A DNA stretch of 26,984 nucleotides from RGIG5612 sp963599255. GTDB lineage: Bacteria; Bacillota; Clostridia; Lachnospirales; Lachnospiraceae. The stretch covers positions 1-26,984 of the forward strand of contig CAVBWS010000026.1 of assembly GCA_963599255.1 (NCBI GenBank). Reading direction: 5' to 3'. Shown in pieces: positions 7,272 through 16,100 of this stretch. Within the stretch, counting starts at the first letter, position 1. Every line of letters begins with the position of its first letter. A program made the position numbers and the translations under genes. The notes under the pieces were generated by a model. That model was given only the letters and a program-made list of their open reading frames with translations, had not been told where the DNA came from and did no database searches.

Positions 7272-7766
7272 ATGAAAAAAGTTGGAATCATTATGGGAAG
7301 CGACAGTGATATGCCTGTTGTTCAGAAAGCAATTGATATGCTCGAAAGCCTCAACATTCCTTATGAAGTTCATATATATTCGGCGCACAGAACCCCTGAG
7401 CAGGCCAGAGATTTCTCAGTAAATGCCAGAGCCAATGGCTTCGGTGTCCTCATAGGAGCAGCCGGAATGGCAGCACACCTGGCAGGCGCAATAGCTGCCA
7501 ATACCACTCTTCCTGTTATAGGAATCCCATGTAAATCAACAACACTCGACGGCATTGACGCTCTGTTGTCAACTGTACAGATGCCATCCGGTATTCCGGT
7601 AGCAACTGTTGCGATCAACGGAGCTGCCAATGCCGCTTTACTTGCAGCAGAAATTCTTGCAGTATCAGAGCCTGAGCTGGCAGCTAAGCTGGATGCATTG
7701 CGGGAGGAAGGTGCTCAGAAGGTGCTGGCTAAAGATGCAGCTATTGCTGCTCAATTCAACGAATAA
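7272..7766 (+). CDS. purE: 5-(carboxyamino)imidazole ribonucleotide mutase (PurE)
   Basis: Makes 4-carboxy-AIR in purine synthesis. The 164-aa length and the motifs GSDSDMPVVQKA, YSAHRTPEQA and GAAGMAAHLAGAIAANTTLPVIGIP fit class I PurE, which normally acts on N5-CAIR made by PurK. No purK is in the window, so it is either elsewhere or the enzyme works with AIR and CO2. TAGGAG lies 7 nt before the ATG at 7272. The open frame extends upstream to 7179, but that part is the riboswitch and terminator and is not coding. First gene of the purine operon. Confidence 0.95.
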   Translation: MKKVGIIMGSDSDMPVVQKAIDMLESLNIPYEVHIYSAHRTPEQARDFSVNARANGFGVLIGAAGMAAHLAGAIAANTTLPVIGIPCKSTTLDGIDALLSTVQMPSGIPVATVAINGAANAALLAAEILAVSEPELAAKLDALREEGAQKVLAKDAAIAAQFNE

Positions 7767-7774
7767 AATACGTT

Positions 7775-7918
7775 ATCACGGCACAATCTCACTTTCGAAG
7801 TCCGTGCCGTGAACCTCGGCGTGCAGCCACTGCTCGAAAACGCCTTCGCTGATTGTTTTCTCGCAGTGGCTGCGCCGTCCCGGCACTGGCACTAATGCAA
7901 ATCAAATTGTGCCGTGAT
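7775..7918. repeat. nested palindrome between purE and purM
   Basis: Perfect 13-bp outer arms ATCACGGCACAAT (7775-7787) and ATTGTGCCGTGAT (7906-7918) enclose repeat copy A. The structure starts 8 bp after the purE stop and covers most of the 204-bp gap to purM. The transcript could fold into one very long hairpin. Confidence 0.8.
7804..7886 (+). repeat. intergenic hairpin repeat, copy A
   Basis: The best-formed member of the family. Left end GTGCCGTGAACCTCGGC is followed by CAGCCACTGC, which pairs with GCAGTGGCTG on the right. GAAAAC pairs with GTTTTC inside, and the right end CGGCAC pairs with GTGCCG. The core TCGAAAACGCCTTCGCTGA is shared with copy B (3455-3534), and both ends are shared with copy C (16859-16958). 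Confidence 0.85.
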
Positions 7919-7970
7919 GGCACACAGGAACTTTATTTTGTAATCATAGATTAACCAAAGGAGAACAGAC

Positions 7971-9011
7971 ATGCACGAGAATTCAAGATCTGAAGCTTAT
8001 GCAGCCGCCGGCGTTGATATCGAAGCCGGTTACAAGGGAGTTAAACTCATGAAGGCCTCTGTAGAACGCACATTTACGAGCGGTGTACTGACAGGTATCG
8101 GAGGATTCGGAGGATTATTTGCTCCTGACATTAAAGGAATGAAGGAGCCGGTGCTGGTTTCAGGCACAGATGGTGTAGGAACCAAGCAGCGTATTGCGCA
8201 GCTCATGGGTAAGTTCGATACTGTAGGTATCGACTGCGTAGCCATGTGCGTTAATGATATCATCTGCTGCGGCGCAGAGCCTTTATTCTTCCTTGACTAT
8301 ATAGCAATCGGCAAGAACATTCCTGAGAAGGTGGCAACTCTGGTATCAGGCGTTGCCGAAGGCTGCGTTCAGTCAGGCTGCGCACTGGTAGGCGGTGAGA
8401 CAGCCGAACATCCCGGCACCATGGCAGCAGACGACTTCGACCTGGCAGGTTTTTCTGTAGGTATCGTGGACAAATGCAGCATCTTGGATTCAGCCACAAT
8501 GAGATCCGGAGATGTCGTTATCGCCCTTCCTTCAACCGGTGTTCATTCCAACGGATTTTCCCTTGTCCGCAAGGTATTTGATGTGGAAAATGCTGACCTT
8601 AACGCCTACAGCAATGAACTGGGCATGACCATTGGAGAAGCACTTCTTACCCCAACCAAGATCTACGTTAAGCCAGTTCTGGCAGCCCTTAAGGCAGCTG
8701 ACATTCACGGCATCAGCCACATCACCGGCGGCGGCTTCTACGAGAACATCCCCCGTTCCATACCTGATGGGCTGGGAGCTAAGATATGCAAGGCAGATGT
8801 TAAGATCCTGTCTATTTTCGACATGATCCAAAAACTTGGAAATGTTAGTGAGCGTGACATGTTCAATACATATAACATGGGTGTCGGAATGACTGTTATC
8901 GCTTCTAAGGACACAGCTGATGCAGCAATCGAAACATTTAAGGCAAATAGCATTGATGCATATGTTATCGGTGAGATCATTGAAAGCGAAGATAAGATTA
9001 CGATCCTGTAG
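7971..9011 (+). CDS. purM: phosphoribosylformylglycinamidine cyclo-ligase (AIR synthetase)
   Basis: Closes the imidazole ring: FGAM + ATP gives AIR. The 346-aa length is normal for PurM. Recognisable blocks are AAAGVDIEAGYKGVKLMK at the N-terminus, GGFGGLFAP, VSGTDGVGTKQRIAQLM, VNDIICCGAEPLFFLDYIA, GCALVGGETAEHPG and the C-terminal GGGFYENIPRSIP. All belong to the PurM/PurL ATP-binding fold. AAAGGAG is 7 nt before the ATG. It follows purE after a 204-bp gap occupied by the nested palindrome, and purN starts 25 bp downstream. Confidence 0.97.
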   Translation: MHENSRSEAYAAAGVDIEAGYKGVKLMKASVERTFTSGVLTGIGGFGGLFAPDIKGMKEPVLVSGTDGVGTKQRIAQLMGKFDTVGIDCVAMCVNDIICCGAEPLFFLDYIAIGKNIPEKVATLVSGVAEGCVQSGCALVGGETAEHPGTMAADDFDLAGFSVGIVDKCSILDSATMRSGDVVIALPSTGVHSNGFSLVRKVFDVENADLNAYSNELGMTIGEALLTPTKIYVKPVLAALKAADIHGISHITGGGFYENIPRSIPDGLGAKICKADVKILSIFDMIQKLGNVSERDMFNTYNMGVGMTVIASKDTADAAIETFKANSIDAYVIGEIIESEDKITIL

Positions 9012-9036
9012 TCTGCCGCAGTAATCGGAGGAAAAA

Positions 9037-9651
9037 ATGGCTGAAAATAAAGCAAATATTGCCGTTTTAGTATCAGGCGGCGGCACTAATCTGCAGGCAC
9101 TTATAGATGCGCAGGATCAGGGGATTCTCACCAGCGGCCAGATAAAACTTGTCATTTCCAACAAGAAGGACGCATATGCCCTGACAAGGGCAGCCAATGC
9201 CGGCATCAAGTCCTCTGTTATTACGAGAAAGGACTGTGGCAGCCAGCAGGCAATGGAAGCAAAAATGATCGAGGCTCTTGAAGAGAATAAGATTGACCTG
9301 ATCATCCTGGCCGGATTTATGAGCATATTAAGTGAAGATTTTACTAAAAAATATGATCACAGGATCATAAACATACATCCTTCCCTGATCCCTTCATTTT
9401 GCGGCGAGGGCTTCTATGGACTCCATGTTCACGAAGCGGCTCTGGCTAAAGGGGTAAAAGTTACAGGCGCTACCGTTCATTTTGTTAATGAAATCCCTGA
9501 CGGCGGCGAGATCATAATGCAGAAGGCTGTTTCGATAAGAGAAAATGACACCCCGCAGTCCCTGCAAAAGCGTGTCATGAAGCTGGCCGAGTGGAAGATT
9601 CTTCCGGCTGCAGCCGAGAAGATATGCAGGCAGATAATTGAGAACAGATAA
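9037..9651 (+). CDS. purN: phosphoribosylglycinamide formyltransferase
   Basis: Transfers a formyl group from 10-formyl-THF to GAR in the third step of purine synthesis. The 204-aa length and motifs VLVSGGGTNLQALID, LAGFMSILS and INIHPSLIPSF fit. The catalytic Asn and His correspond to N112 and H114, and the catalytic Asp to D155 in EIPDGGEII. CGGAGG precedes the ATG. The operon also encodes the enzyme that makes its cofactor (fhs) and a riboswitch that responds when that cofactor runs out. Confidence 0.96.
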   Translation: MAENKANIAVLVSGGGTNLQALIDAQDQGILTSGQIKLVISNKKDAYALTRAANAGIKSSVITRKDCGSQQAMEAKMIEALEENKIDLIILAGFMSILSEDFTKKYDHRIINIHPSLIPSFCGEGFYGLHVHEAALAKGVKVTGATVHFVNEIPDGGEIIMQKAVSIRENDTPQSLQKRVMKLAEWKILPAAAEKICRQIIENR

Positions 9652-9665
9652 AAGCGAGGTCAATA

Positions 9666-10385
9666 ATGGATATTTATAAGATTAATACTATAGACGAACT
9701 TATCAAGGGCAACTCATATGTGGGACGAGGCATAATCATAGGAAAAACTCCTGACGGCAAGAAGGCTGTTTCGGCATATTTCATTATGGGACGCAGTGCT
9801 AACAGCCGCAACCGTGTCTTCGTTGAGCGAGATGATGCTGTATTTACCGAACCATTTGACAGCAGCAAGGTAGAAGACCCAAGCCTTATAATCTATGCAG
9901 CCGTAAGAGAATACGAAAACAAACTGATTGTTACTAACGGCGATCAGACAGATACGATCTACAATTTTATTAAGGAAGGCAAATGTTTCAACTCTGCCCT
10001 TAAGACTCGTGAATTCGAGCCGGATGCCCCTAATTTCACTCCGCGTATCAGCGGCATGCTTACATTTGAGGACAATGATTTTACTTATAAAATGAGCATT
10101 CTTAAGAGTGCCGACGAAAAAGGCAGCGCATGTAACCGTTACTTCTTCTCATATGAGCCTCTGGCAGGACTTGGTCATTTTATCCATACATATGTATGTG
10201 ACGGTGATCCTATTCCCACATTCCAGGGAGAACCGGAGAGAATCGCCACATCAGATGATATTGAAGAATTTACCAATACTCTGTGGGATGCCCTGGATGC
10301 CGACAACAAGATCTCTCTGTATGTAAGGTATACCGACCTGACAAGCGGAGACACCGAATCCATGCTTATTAACAAGAACAAATAA
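9666..10385 (+). CDS. purO: IMP cyclohydrolase, PurO type
   Basis: Closes the ring of FAICAR to give IMP, the last step of the pathway. The 239-aa protein resembles the PurO/IMP_cyclohyd family first known from archaea: N-terminal SYVGRGIIIGKTPDGKK, then AYFIMGRSANSRNRVF, and later SLIIYAAVREYENKLIVTNGDQTD. It is not related to the N-terminal half of bifunctional PurH. It starts 14 bp after purN with a modest GCGAGG site, suggesting coupled translation. It is followed by the matching AICAR formyltransferase. Together the two replace PurH. Confidence 0.88.
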   Translation: MDIYKINTIDELIKGNSYVGRGIIIGKTPDGKKAVSAYFIMGRSANSRNRVFVERDDAVFTEPFDSSKVEDPSLIIYAAVREYENKLIVTNGDQTDTIYNFIKEGKCFNSALKTREFEPDAPNFTPRISGMLTFEDNDFTYKMSILKSADEKGSACNRYFFSYEPLAGLGHFIHTYVCDGDPIPTFQGEPERIATSDDIEEFTNTLWDALDADNKISLYVRYTDLTSGDTESMLINKNK

Positions 10386-10473
10386 TAGGTGACATATCAT
10401 AAAGTCACGCGGCAAATCATGCTCGTGCAAATTAGTTGATTTTATCCCACATTTAATAAAGGAGACAGCTGCA
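10386..10473. other. 88-bp gap with a small hairpin
   Basis: GTGAC and GTCAC (about 10390-10408) form a weak hairpin. No promoter or terminator is evident. AAAGGAG lies just before the next gene. Confidence 0.25.
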
Positions 10474-11658
10474 ATGAAAGAATTCGAACTTAAATATGGT
10501 TGTAACCCTAATCAAAAGCCTGCCAGGATATATATGCAGGACGGATCTGACCTTCCGATTGAAATTTTAAATGGTCGTCCGGGATATATAAATTTCCTGG
10601 ATGCATTTAACTCCTGGCAGCTTGTTAAGGAATTAAAGGAAGCCACTGATCTTCCTGCCTGTGCATCCTTCAAACACGTAAGCCCTACCTCAGGAGCAGT
10701 AGGCCTTCCTCTTCCTGAGGAGCTCAAGAAAGCCTGCTTCGTAGATGATATCGAAGGGCTTGATGATTCACCTATTGCCTGTGCATATGCAAGAGCCAGA
10801 GGAACTGACAGACTCTGCTCCTTCGGCGACTGGGTTGCCCTGTCAGATATTTGCGATGTAACTACTGCAAATATGCTTAAGAGAGAGGTGTCGGACGGAA
10901 TCATCGCTCCGGGATATGAACCGGAAGCACTGGAAATTCTCAAGACTAAAAAGAAGGGCGCTTACAATATCGTTAAGATTGACCCTGACTACATTCCAAT
11001 GGAGAAGGAATCCAAACAGGTATTCGGTGTCACATTTGAGCAGGGAAGAAATAATTTCAAGATCAATAAAGAGCTCCTGTCCAACATTGTTACAGCCAAT
11101 AAAGATCTTCCGGAAAGTGCTGTAAGAGACATGATCGTTGCTCTTATTACTCTTAAATATACCCAGTCCAACTCGGTTTGTTTTGCAATAGACGGTCAGG
11201 CTATCGGTGTCGGTGCCGGACAGCAGTCACGTGTTCACTGCACCAGACTGGCAGGCAGCAAGGCAGATACATGGTTCCTGCGTCAGAGCGACAAGGTATT
11301 AAACCTGCCATTCAAAGAAGGAATCTCCCGTCCTGTAAGAGACAATGTTATAGACGGATATATCAACCAGACAGAGGAAGATGTATGCGCAGAAGGCGTA
11401 TGGCAGAACTATTTTACTGAAAGGCCAGAACCATTCACTGCAGCGGAGCAGCGCGCATATCTTGATAAGATGGACAATGTTGCTCTGGGTTCAGACGCAT
11501 TCTTCCCATTCTCAGACAGTATAGAACGCGGTTTCAAGAGCGGCGTTAAATATGTGGCAGAACCAGGCGGCTCCATCAGAGATGATGAAGTCATTAAGTG
11601 CTGTGATAAATACGGCATGGTCATGGCATTCACAGGCATGAGATTATTCCATCATTAA
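10474..11658 (+). CDS. phosphoribosylaminoimidazolecarboxamide (AICAR) formyltransferase, stand-alone
   Basis: Formylates AICAR with 10-formyl-THF to give FAICAR. The 394-aa protein corresponds to the transformylase half of PurH without the cyclohydrolase domain. The start LKYGCNPNQKPARIY matches the beginning of that domain. FKHVSPTSGAVG carries the Lys-His catalytic pair (K67, H68). SNSVCFAIDGQAIGVGAGQQSRVHC and the C-terminal SDAFFPFSDSIERG are classic AICAR transformylase signatures. The literature uses several names for such split versions, so I leave the symbol blank. AAAGGAG precedes the ATG. ZMP, its substrate, is what the operon's riboswitch detects. Confidence 0.92.
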   Translation: MKEFELKYGCNPNQKPARIYMQDGSDLPIEILNGRPGYINFLDAFNSWQLVKELKEATDLPACASFKHVSPTSGAVGLPLPEELKKACFVDDIEGLDDSPIACAYARARGTDRLCSFGDWVALSDICDVTTANMLKREVSDGIIAPGYEPEALEILKTKKKGAYNIVKIDPDYIPMEKESKQVFGVTFEQGRNNFKINKELLSNIVTANKDLPESAVRDMIVALITLKYTQSNSVCFAIDGQAIGVGAGQQSRVHCTRLAGSKADTWFLRQSDKVLNLPFKEGISRPVRDNVIDGYINQTEEDVCAEGVWQNYFTERPEPFTAAEQRAYLDKMDNVALGSDAFFPFSDSIERGFKSGVKYVAEPGGSIRDDEVIKCCDKYGMVMAFTGMRLFHH

Positions 11659-11745
11659 ATCCCGATTATTCAGTGCCGCCGGCTTAAGACAATCAATCCG
11701 GCATATAGGCATTGCATAATTACACATCACGAAACGGAGATATAC

Positions 11746-13011
11746 ATGAATATAATGGTTGTAGGCGGAGGCGGCCGCGAACACGCCATCATTAAGAAGT
11801 TAAGAGAAAATCCCGGCATCACTAATATCTATGCTCTTCCCGGAAATGGCGGTATCGCCAGGGATGCTGTCTGCGTGGATATTAAAGCCACGGAAATAGA
11901 TAAGATCACAGCATTTGCGAAGGAAAATGCCATTGATTACGCGGTAGTTGCTCCTGACGATCCTCTGGTCCTGGGATGCGTTGATGCATTAAATGAAGTC
12001 GGCATCCCATGCTTCGGTCCTAAGGCAAATGCTGCCATTATCGAGGGCAGCAAGGTCTTCTCTAAAAATCTCATGAAGAAGTATGGCATCCCGACGGCAG
12101 AATATGAGACATTTAACGATATGGAAGCCGCTCTTAATTATCTTGAAACAGCCCCGATCCCAACGGTCATCAAAGCTGACGGACTGGCCCTCGGCAAGGG
12201 CGTTATCATCGCCGAAACTCGTGAAGATGCTAAAAAGGCTGTCAAGGAGATGATGCAGGATAAGAAATTCGGCAAATCCGGCGATAATATCGTAATTGAA
12301 GAATTCCTCACAGGCCCTGAAGTATCTGTTCTGTCATTTACCGACGGCAAGACAGTGGTTCCTATGATCTCTTCTATGGATCACAAACGTGCAGGTGACA
12401 ATGACACCGGGCTTAACACAGGCGGCATGGGAACCATCGCTCCGAATCCGTATTATACTCAGGATATAGCAGATCGCTGCATGAAGGAGATCTTTCTTCC
12501 GACCATAAACGCAATGAATGCGGAAGGCCGCACATTTACCGGCTGCCTGTATTTCGGACTGATGCTCACAGAACAAGGTCCTAAGGTTATTGAATACAAC
12601 TGCCGCTTCGGAGATCCTGAGACTCAAGTAGTCCTCCCGCTTCTTCAAAGCGACCTTCTTACGATTATGCAGGCAACTACCAACGGCACCCTGGCAGAAA
12701 CAGAAGTTAAGTTCAGCAATAAGAATGCCTGCTGCGTGATCATGGCATCTAATGGATATCCTCTTTCTTATGAAAAGGGATTCGAAATACAGATTTCTGA
12801 AGAAGTGGCAGACAGTGTGTACGTGGCAGGAGCTAAGCAAGAAGACGGCAAACTGCTTACAAACGGCGGCCGTGTACTGGGCGTTACTGCAGTTAGTGAT
12901 ACACTGGCCGGAGCAATCGATGCCGCATATGAGAAGGTTGAGACTATTTCATTTAATAATGCATATTACAGGCATGACATCGGTGCACGAGCACTTAATG
13001 CTGTAAAGTAG
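11746..13011 (+). CDS. purD: phosphoribosylamine-glycine ligase (GAR synthetase)
   Basis: Joins phosphoribosylamine and glycine with ATP, the second step of the pathway. The 421-aa length is normal. It opens with MNIMVVGGGGREHAI (N-terminal domain). The ATP-grasp region is seen in PTVIKADGLALGKGVIIA, EEFLTGPEVSVLSFTDGK, GTIAPNPYYT and VIEYNCRFGDPETQVVLPLL. ACGGAGA lies 7 nt before the ATG. The 87-bp gap upstream has a weak GTGCCG/CGGCA dyad but no terminator. Confidence 0.97.
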   Translation: MNIMVVGGGGREHAIIKKLRENPGITNIYALPGNGGIARDAVCVDIKATEIDKITAFAKENAIDYAVVAPDDPLVLGCVDALNEVGIPCFGPKANAAIIEGSKVFSKNLMKKYGIPTAEYETFNDMEAALNYLETAPIPTVIKADGLALGKGVIIAETREDAKKAVKEMMQDKKFGKSGDNIVIEEFLTGPEVSVLSFTDGKTVVPMISSMDHKRAGDNDTGLNTGGMGTIAPNPYYTQDIADRCMKEIFLPTINAMNAEGRTFTGCLYFGLMLTEQGPKVIEYNCRFGDPETQVVLPLLQSDLLTIMQATTNGTLAETEVKFSNKNACCVIMASNGYPLSYEKGFEIQISEEVADSVYVAGAKQEDGKLLTNGGRVLGVTAVSDTLAGAIDAAYEKVETISFNNAYYRHDIGARALNAVK

Positions 13012-13021
13012 AATTCTTATT

Positions 13022-13084
13022 GCTGCATACTGTGCCCTAAACCTCGTCATTTGGCGACTGTGCCGTTCATGCACGGCATGCAGC
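13022..13084 (+). repeat. intergenic hairpin repeat, partial copy D (purD/purL gap)
   Basis: GTGCCCTAAACCTCG (from 13032) matches the left end of the other copies (GTGCCGTGAACCTCG) at 12 of 15 bases. The rest diverges. Outer arms GCTGCAT (13022-13028) and ATGCAGC (13078-13084), and an inner TGCCGT/ACGGCA hairpin (13061-13078), keep a two-level fold. Confidence 0.5.
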
Positions 13085-13126
13085 TTGGCAACATTTCCAT
13101 AAAAAGCCCTAAGGAGGCATAAATAG

Positions 13127-16100
13127 ATGGTATACAGAATATTTGTAGAAAAGAAGCCGGAATTGGCTCATGAAGCTAATTCTCTTCTCACGGAAGCTAA
13201 GACACTATTAGGCGTACCCTCTCTTGAAGGTGTACGCATTATTAACCGTTACGATGCGGAAAATATAACTAAGGAGCTCTTCGATTATTCTATCAGCACA
13301 GTATTTTCAGAGCCTCAGTTAGATATTACATCTGATAAATTAAATACTGATCCTGATGATATCTGCTTCGCAGTTGAATATCTGCCGGGACAGTTTGATC
13401 AGCGCGCAGACTCTGCTGCTCAGTGTATCCAGATCATCTCCAAATCCGAGCGTCCTCTTATCCGCACTGCCAAGGTATATGTATTAAGCGGTCAGCTCAC
13501 AGAGACAGATGTTGAGAAGATCAAAAAATACGTTATCAACCCGGTGGAAGCCAGGGAAGCCAGCTTCGACCTGCCTGAAACATTAAATATCAGATACGAT
13601 ATTCCTACAGAGGTTAAGACCTTAGATGGATTTACCTCTCTTGACGAGGCTGGTCTGGCTTCATTCATTAAGGATTATGGTCTGGCCATGGATGAGGGGG
13701 ACATCGCTTTCTGCCAGAAATATTTCCAGTCAGAACACAGAGATCCTACTATCACAGAAATCCGCATGATCGACACATATTGGTCAGATCACTGCCGTCA
13801 TACAACATTTAATACTATAATCGACGATGTTACATTTGCGGAGCCTCAGGTGCAGAAGGCATATGAAGACTACCTGGCTGTCCGTAAGGAACTGGGAAGG
13901 ACGAAACCTATCTGCCTTATGGATCTGGGCACCATCGCTGTTAAGGCACTTAAGAAGTCCGGACAGCTCACGAAGTTGGATGAAAGCGAGGAGATCAATG
14001 CCTGCACAGTCAAGGTGGACGTAACTGTAGACGGTGTAATCGAACCATGGTTGTTATTATTTAAGAACGAAACTCACAACCATCCTACAGAGATCGAACC
14101 ATTCGGCGGCGCTGCCACCTGCATCGGCGGTGCTATCCGTGACCCTCTGTCAGGACGTTCCTATGTATATGGTGCCATGCGTGTAACCGGTGCAGCTGAC
14201 CCGTTAAAGCCTATTGACGAGACTATCAAGGGCAAGCTCCCTCAGAGAAAGATCGTAACAACAGCTGCTGCCGGATATTCTTCATACGGCAATCAGATAG
14301 GTCTTGCCACAGGCATTGTTGATGAGATCTATCATCCTGGTTATGCTGCCAAGCGTATGGAGATCGGTGCGGTTATCGCAGCGACTCCGGCGGAAAATGT
14401 ACGCCGCGAGGTTCCGACTCCAGGGGATGTGGTAATCCTGCTCGGCGGTGCTACCGGCCGTGACGGCTGCGGCGGTGCTACCGGTTCTTCCAAATCACAT
14501 ACAATAGAGTCCCTTGAAACCTGCGGTGCCGAAGTTCAGAAGGGTAATGCCCCTGAAGAGAGGAAGCTTCAGAGGCTCTTCAGAAATAAAGAAGCCAGCC
14601 TTATGATCAAACGCTGCAACGACTTCGGCGCAGGCGGTGTGTCAGTTGCCATCGGCGAATTGGCAGAAGGACTTGAGATTGACCTTAATGCAGTTCCTAA
14701 GAAATACGACGGTCTGGACGGTACAGAACTGGCCATCTCCGAGAGCCAGGAGCGTATGGCAGTTGTAGTTGAGCCTCATAACGTTGAAGCCTTCTTAAAA
14801 CTGGCAGATGCCGAAAATCTCAAGGCTACACCTGTTGCTGTGGTTAAAGAAGAGCCTCGCCTTGTGATGCACTGGAACGGCAAGGAGATAGTAAATATCA
14901 GCCGAGAATTTCTGGATTCAAATGGCGCTGAAAAACATATATCAGTTGAGGCTGCCCCATGTGTCCCTGCTGATAAGATCGTCTCAGGTTCATTTACTGA
15001 CAATTACAAAGCCGTTGCAGGCGATCTTAATACCTGCTCTAAGCGGGGTCTGTCGGAGAGATTCGACTCCACCATCGGCGCAGGAACTGTGCTTATGCCA
15101 TTTGGCGGCAAGAATCAATTAACCCCTGTACAGGCAATGGTCCAGAAGCTGTCTGTAGAGAAGAAGCATACAGACGACTGCTCTCTTATGGCATTTGGTT
15201 ATAATCCGTTTATTTCTGAGAAGAGCCCGTTCCATGGCGCATATCTGGCAGTAGTAGAATCCGTCTGCAAGCTTATCGCATCAGGTGCGCAGTTTAAGGA
15301 TGTATATCTTACATTCCAGGAATATTTTGAGAAATTAGGACATAATGCCAAGAGCTGGGGCAAGCCATTCTCGTCACTGCTCGGTGCATTTGAAGCACAG
15401 ATGGGACTGGGCATCGGATCCATCGGCGGCAAGGACTCCATGAGCGGATCATTTGAATCAATCCATGTTCCTCCGACCTTGGTCTCATTTGCGGTAACTA
15501 CACAGAAGGTATCAGACATAGTATCTCCTGAATTTAAACAGGCAGGTCACAAGGTGATTTTGCTCACTCCTGAGGAAGATGATAACCACCTGCCAAATCC
15601 ACAGTCCCTGATAGCAGTATTTAATCAGGTTACTGCACTTCTAAGATCCGGTCAGGCGGTTGCCTGCTATACGCCGGGCATGGGCGGCATAGCTGAGGCT
15701 GTCATGAAGATGGCATTTGGCAATGGTCTGGGATTTGCCTATAACGATAAGCTCTCAGTTCAGGATATCTTCGGATACAGCTATGCATCGTTCTTGTTAG
15801 AGGTAACAGAGGATATCGACCCTGAGCATACCATCGGTACCATTACAGAGGAAGCGGCTATTACCTACGGAAGCGAGACTCTCGACCTTAAGTCACTGCT
15901 CGAGATCTATGAAGGCAAATTAGAGAGCGTATTCCCATGTAACATTAAAGATGCCGATACTGAGACTAATAATTACTCATATGAGACAACAACTCGCGTT
16001 GCTCCTGCCATCAAGGTGGCTAAGCCTAAAGTCCTGATCCCGGCATTTCCTGGCACAAACTGCGAAATGGACAGTGCTAAGGCGGTGGCAGATGCCGGCG

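Noticed and set aside
8532..9086. 184-aa open frame antisense to purM and the start of purN
   Set aside because: It lies fully opposite well-conserved coding sequence, has no ribosome site and shows no recognisable domain.
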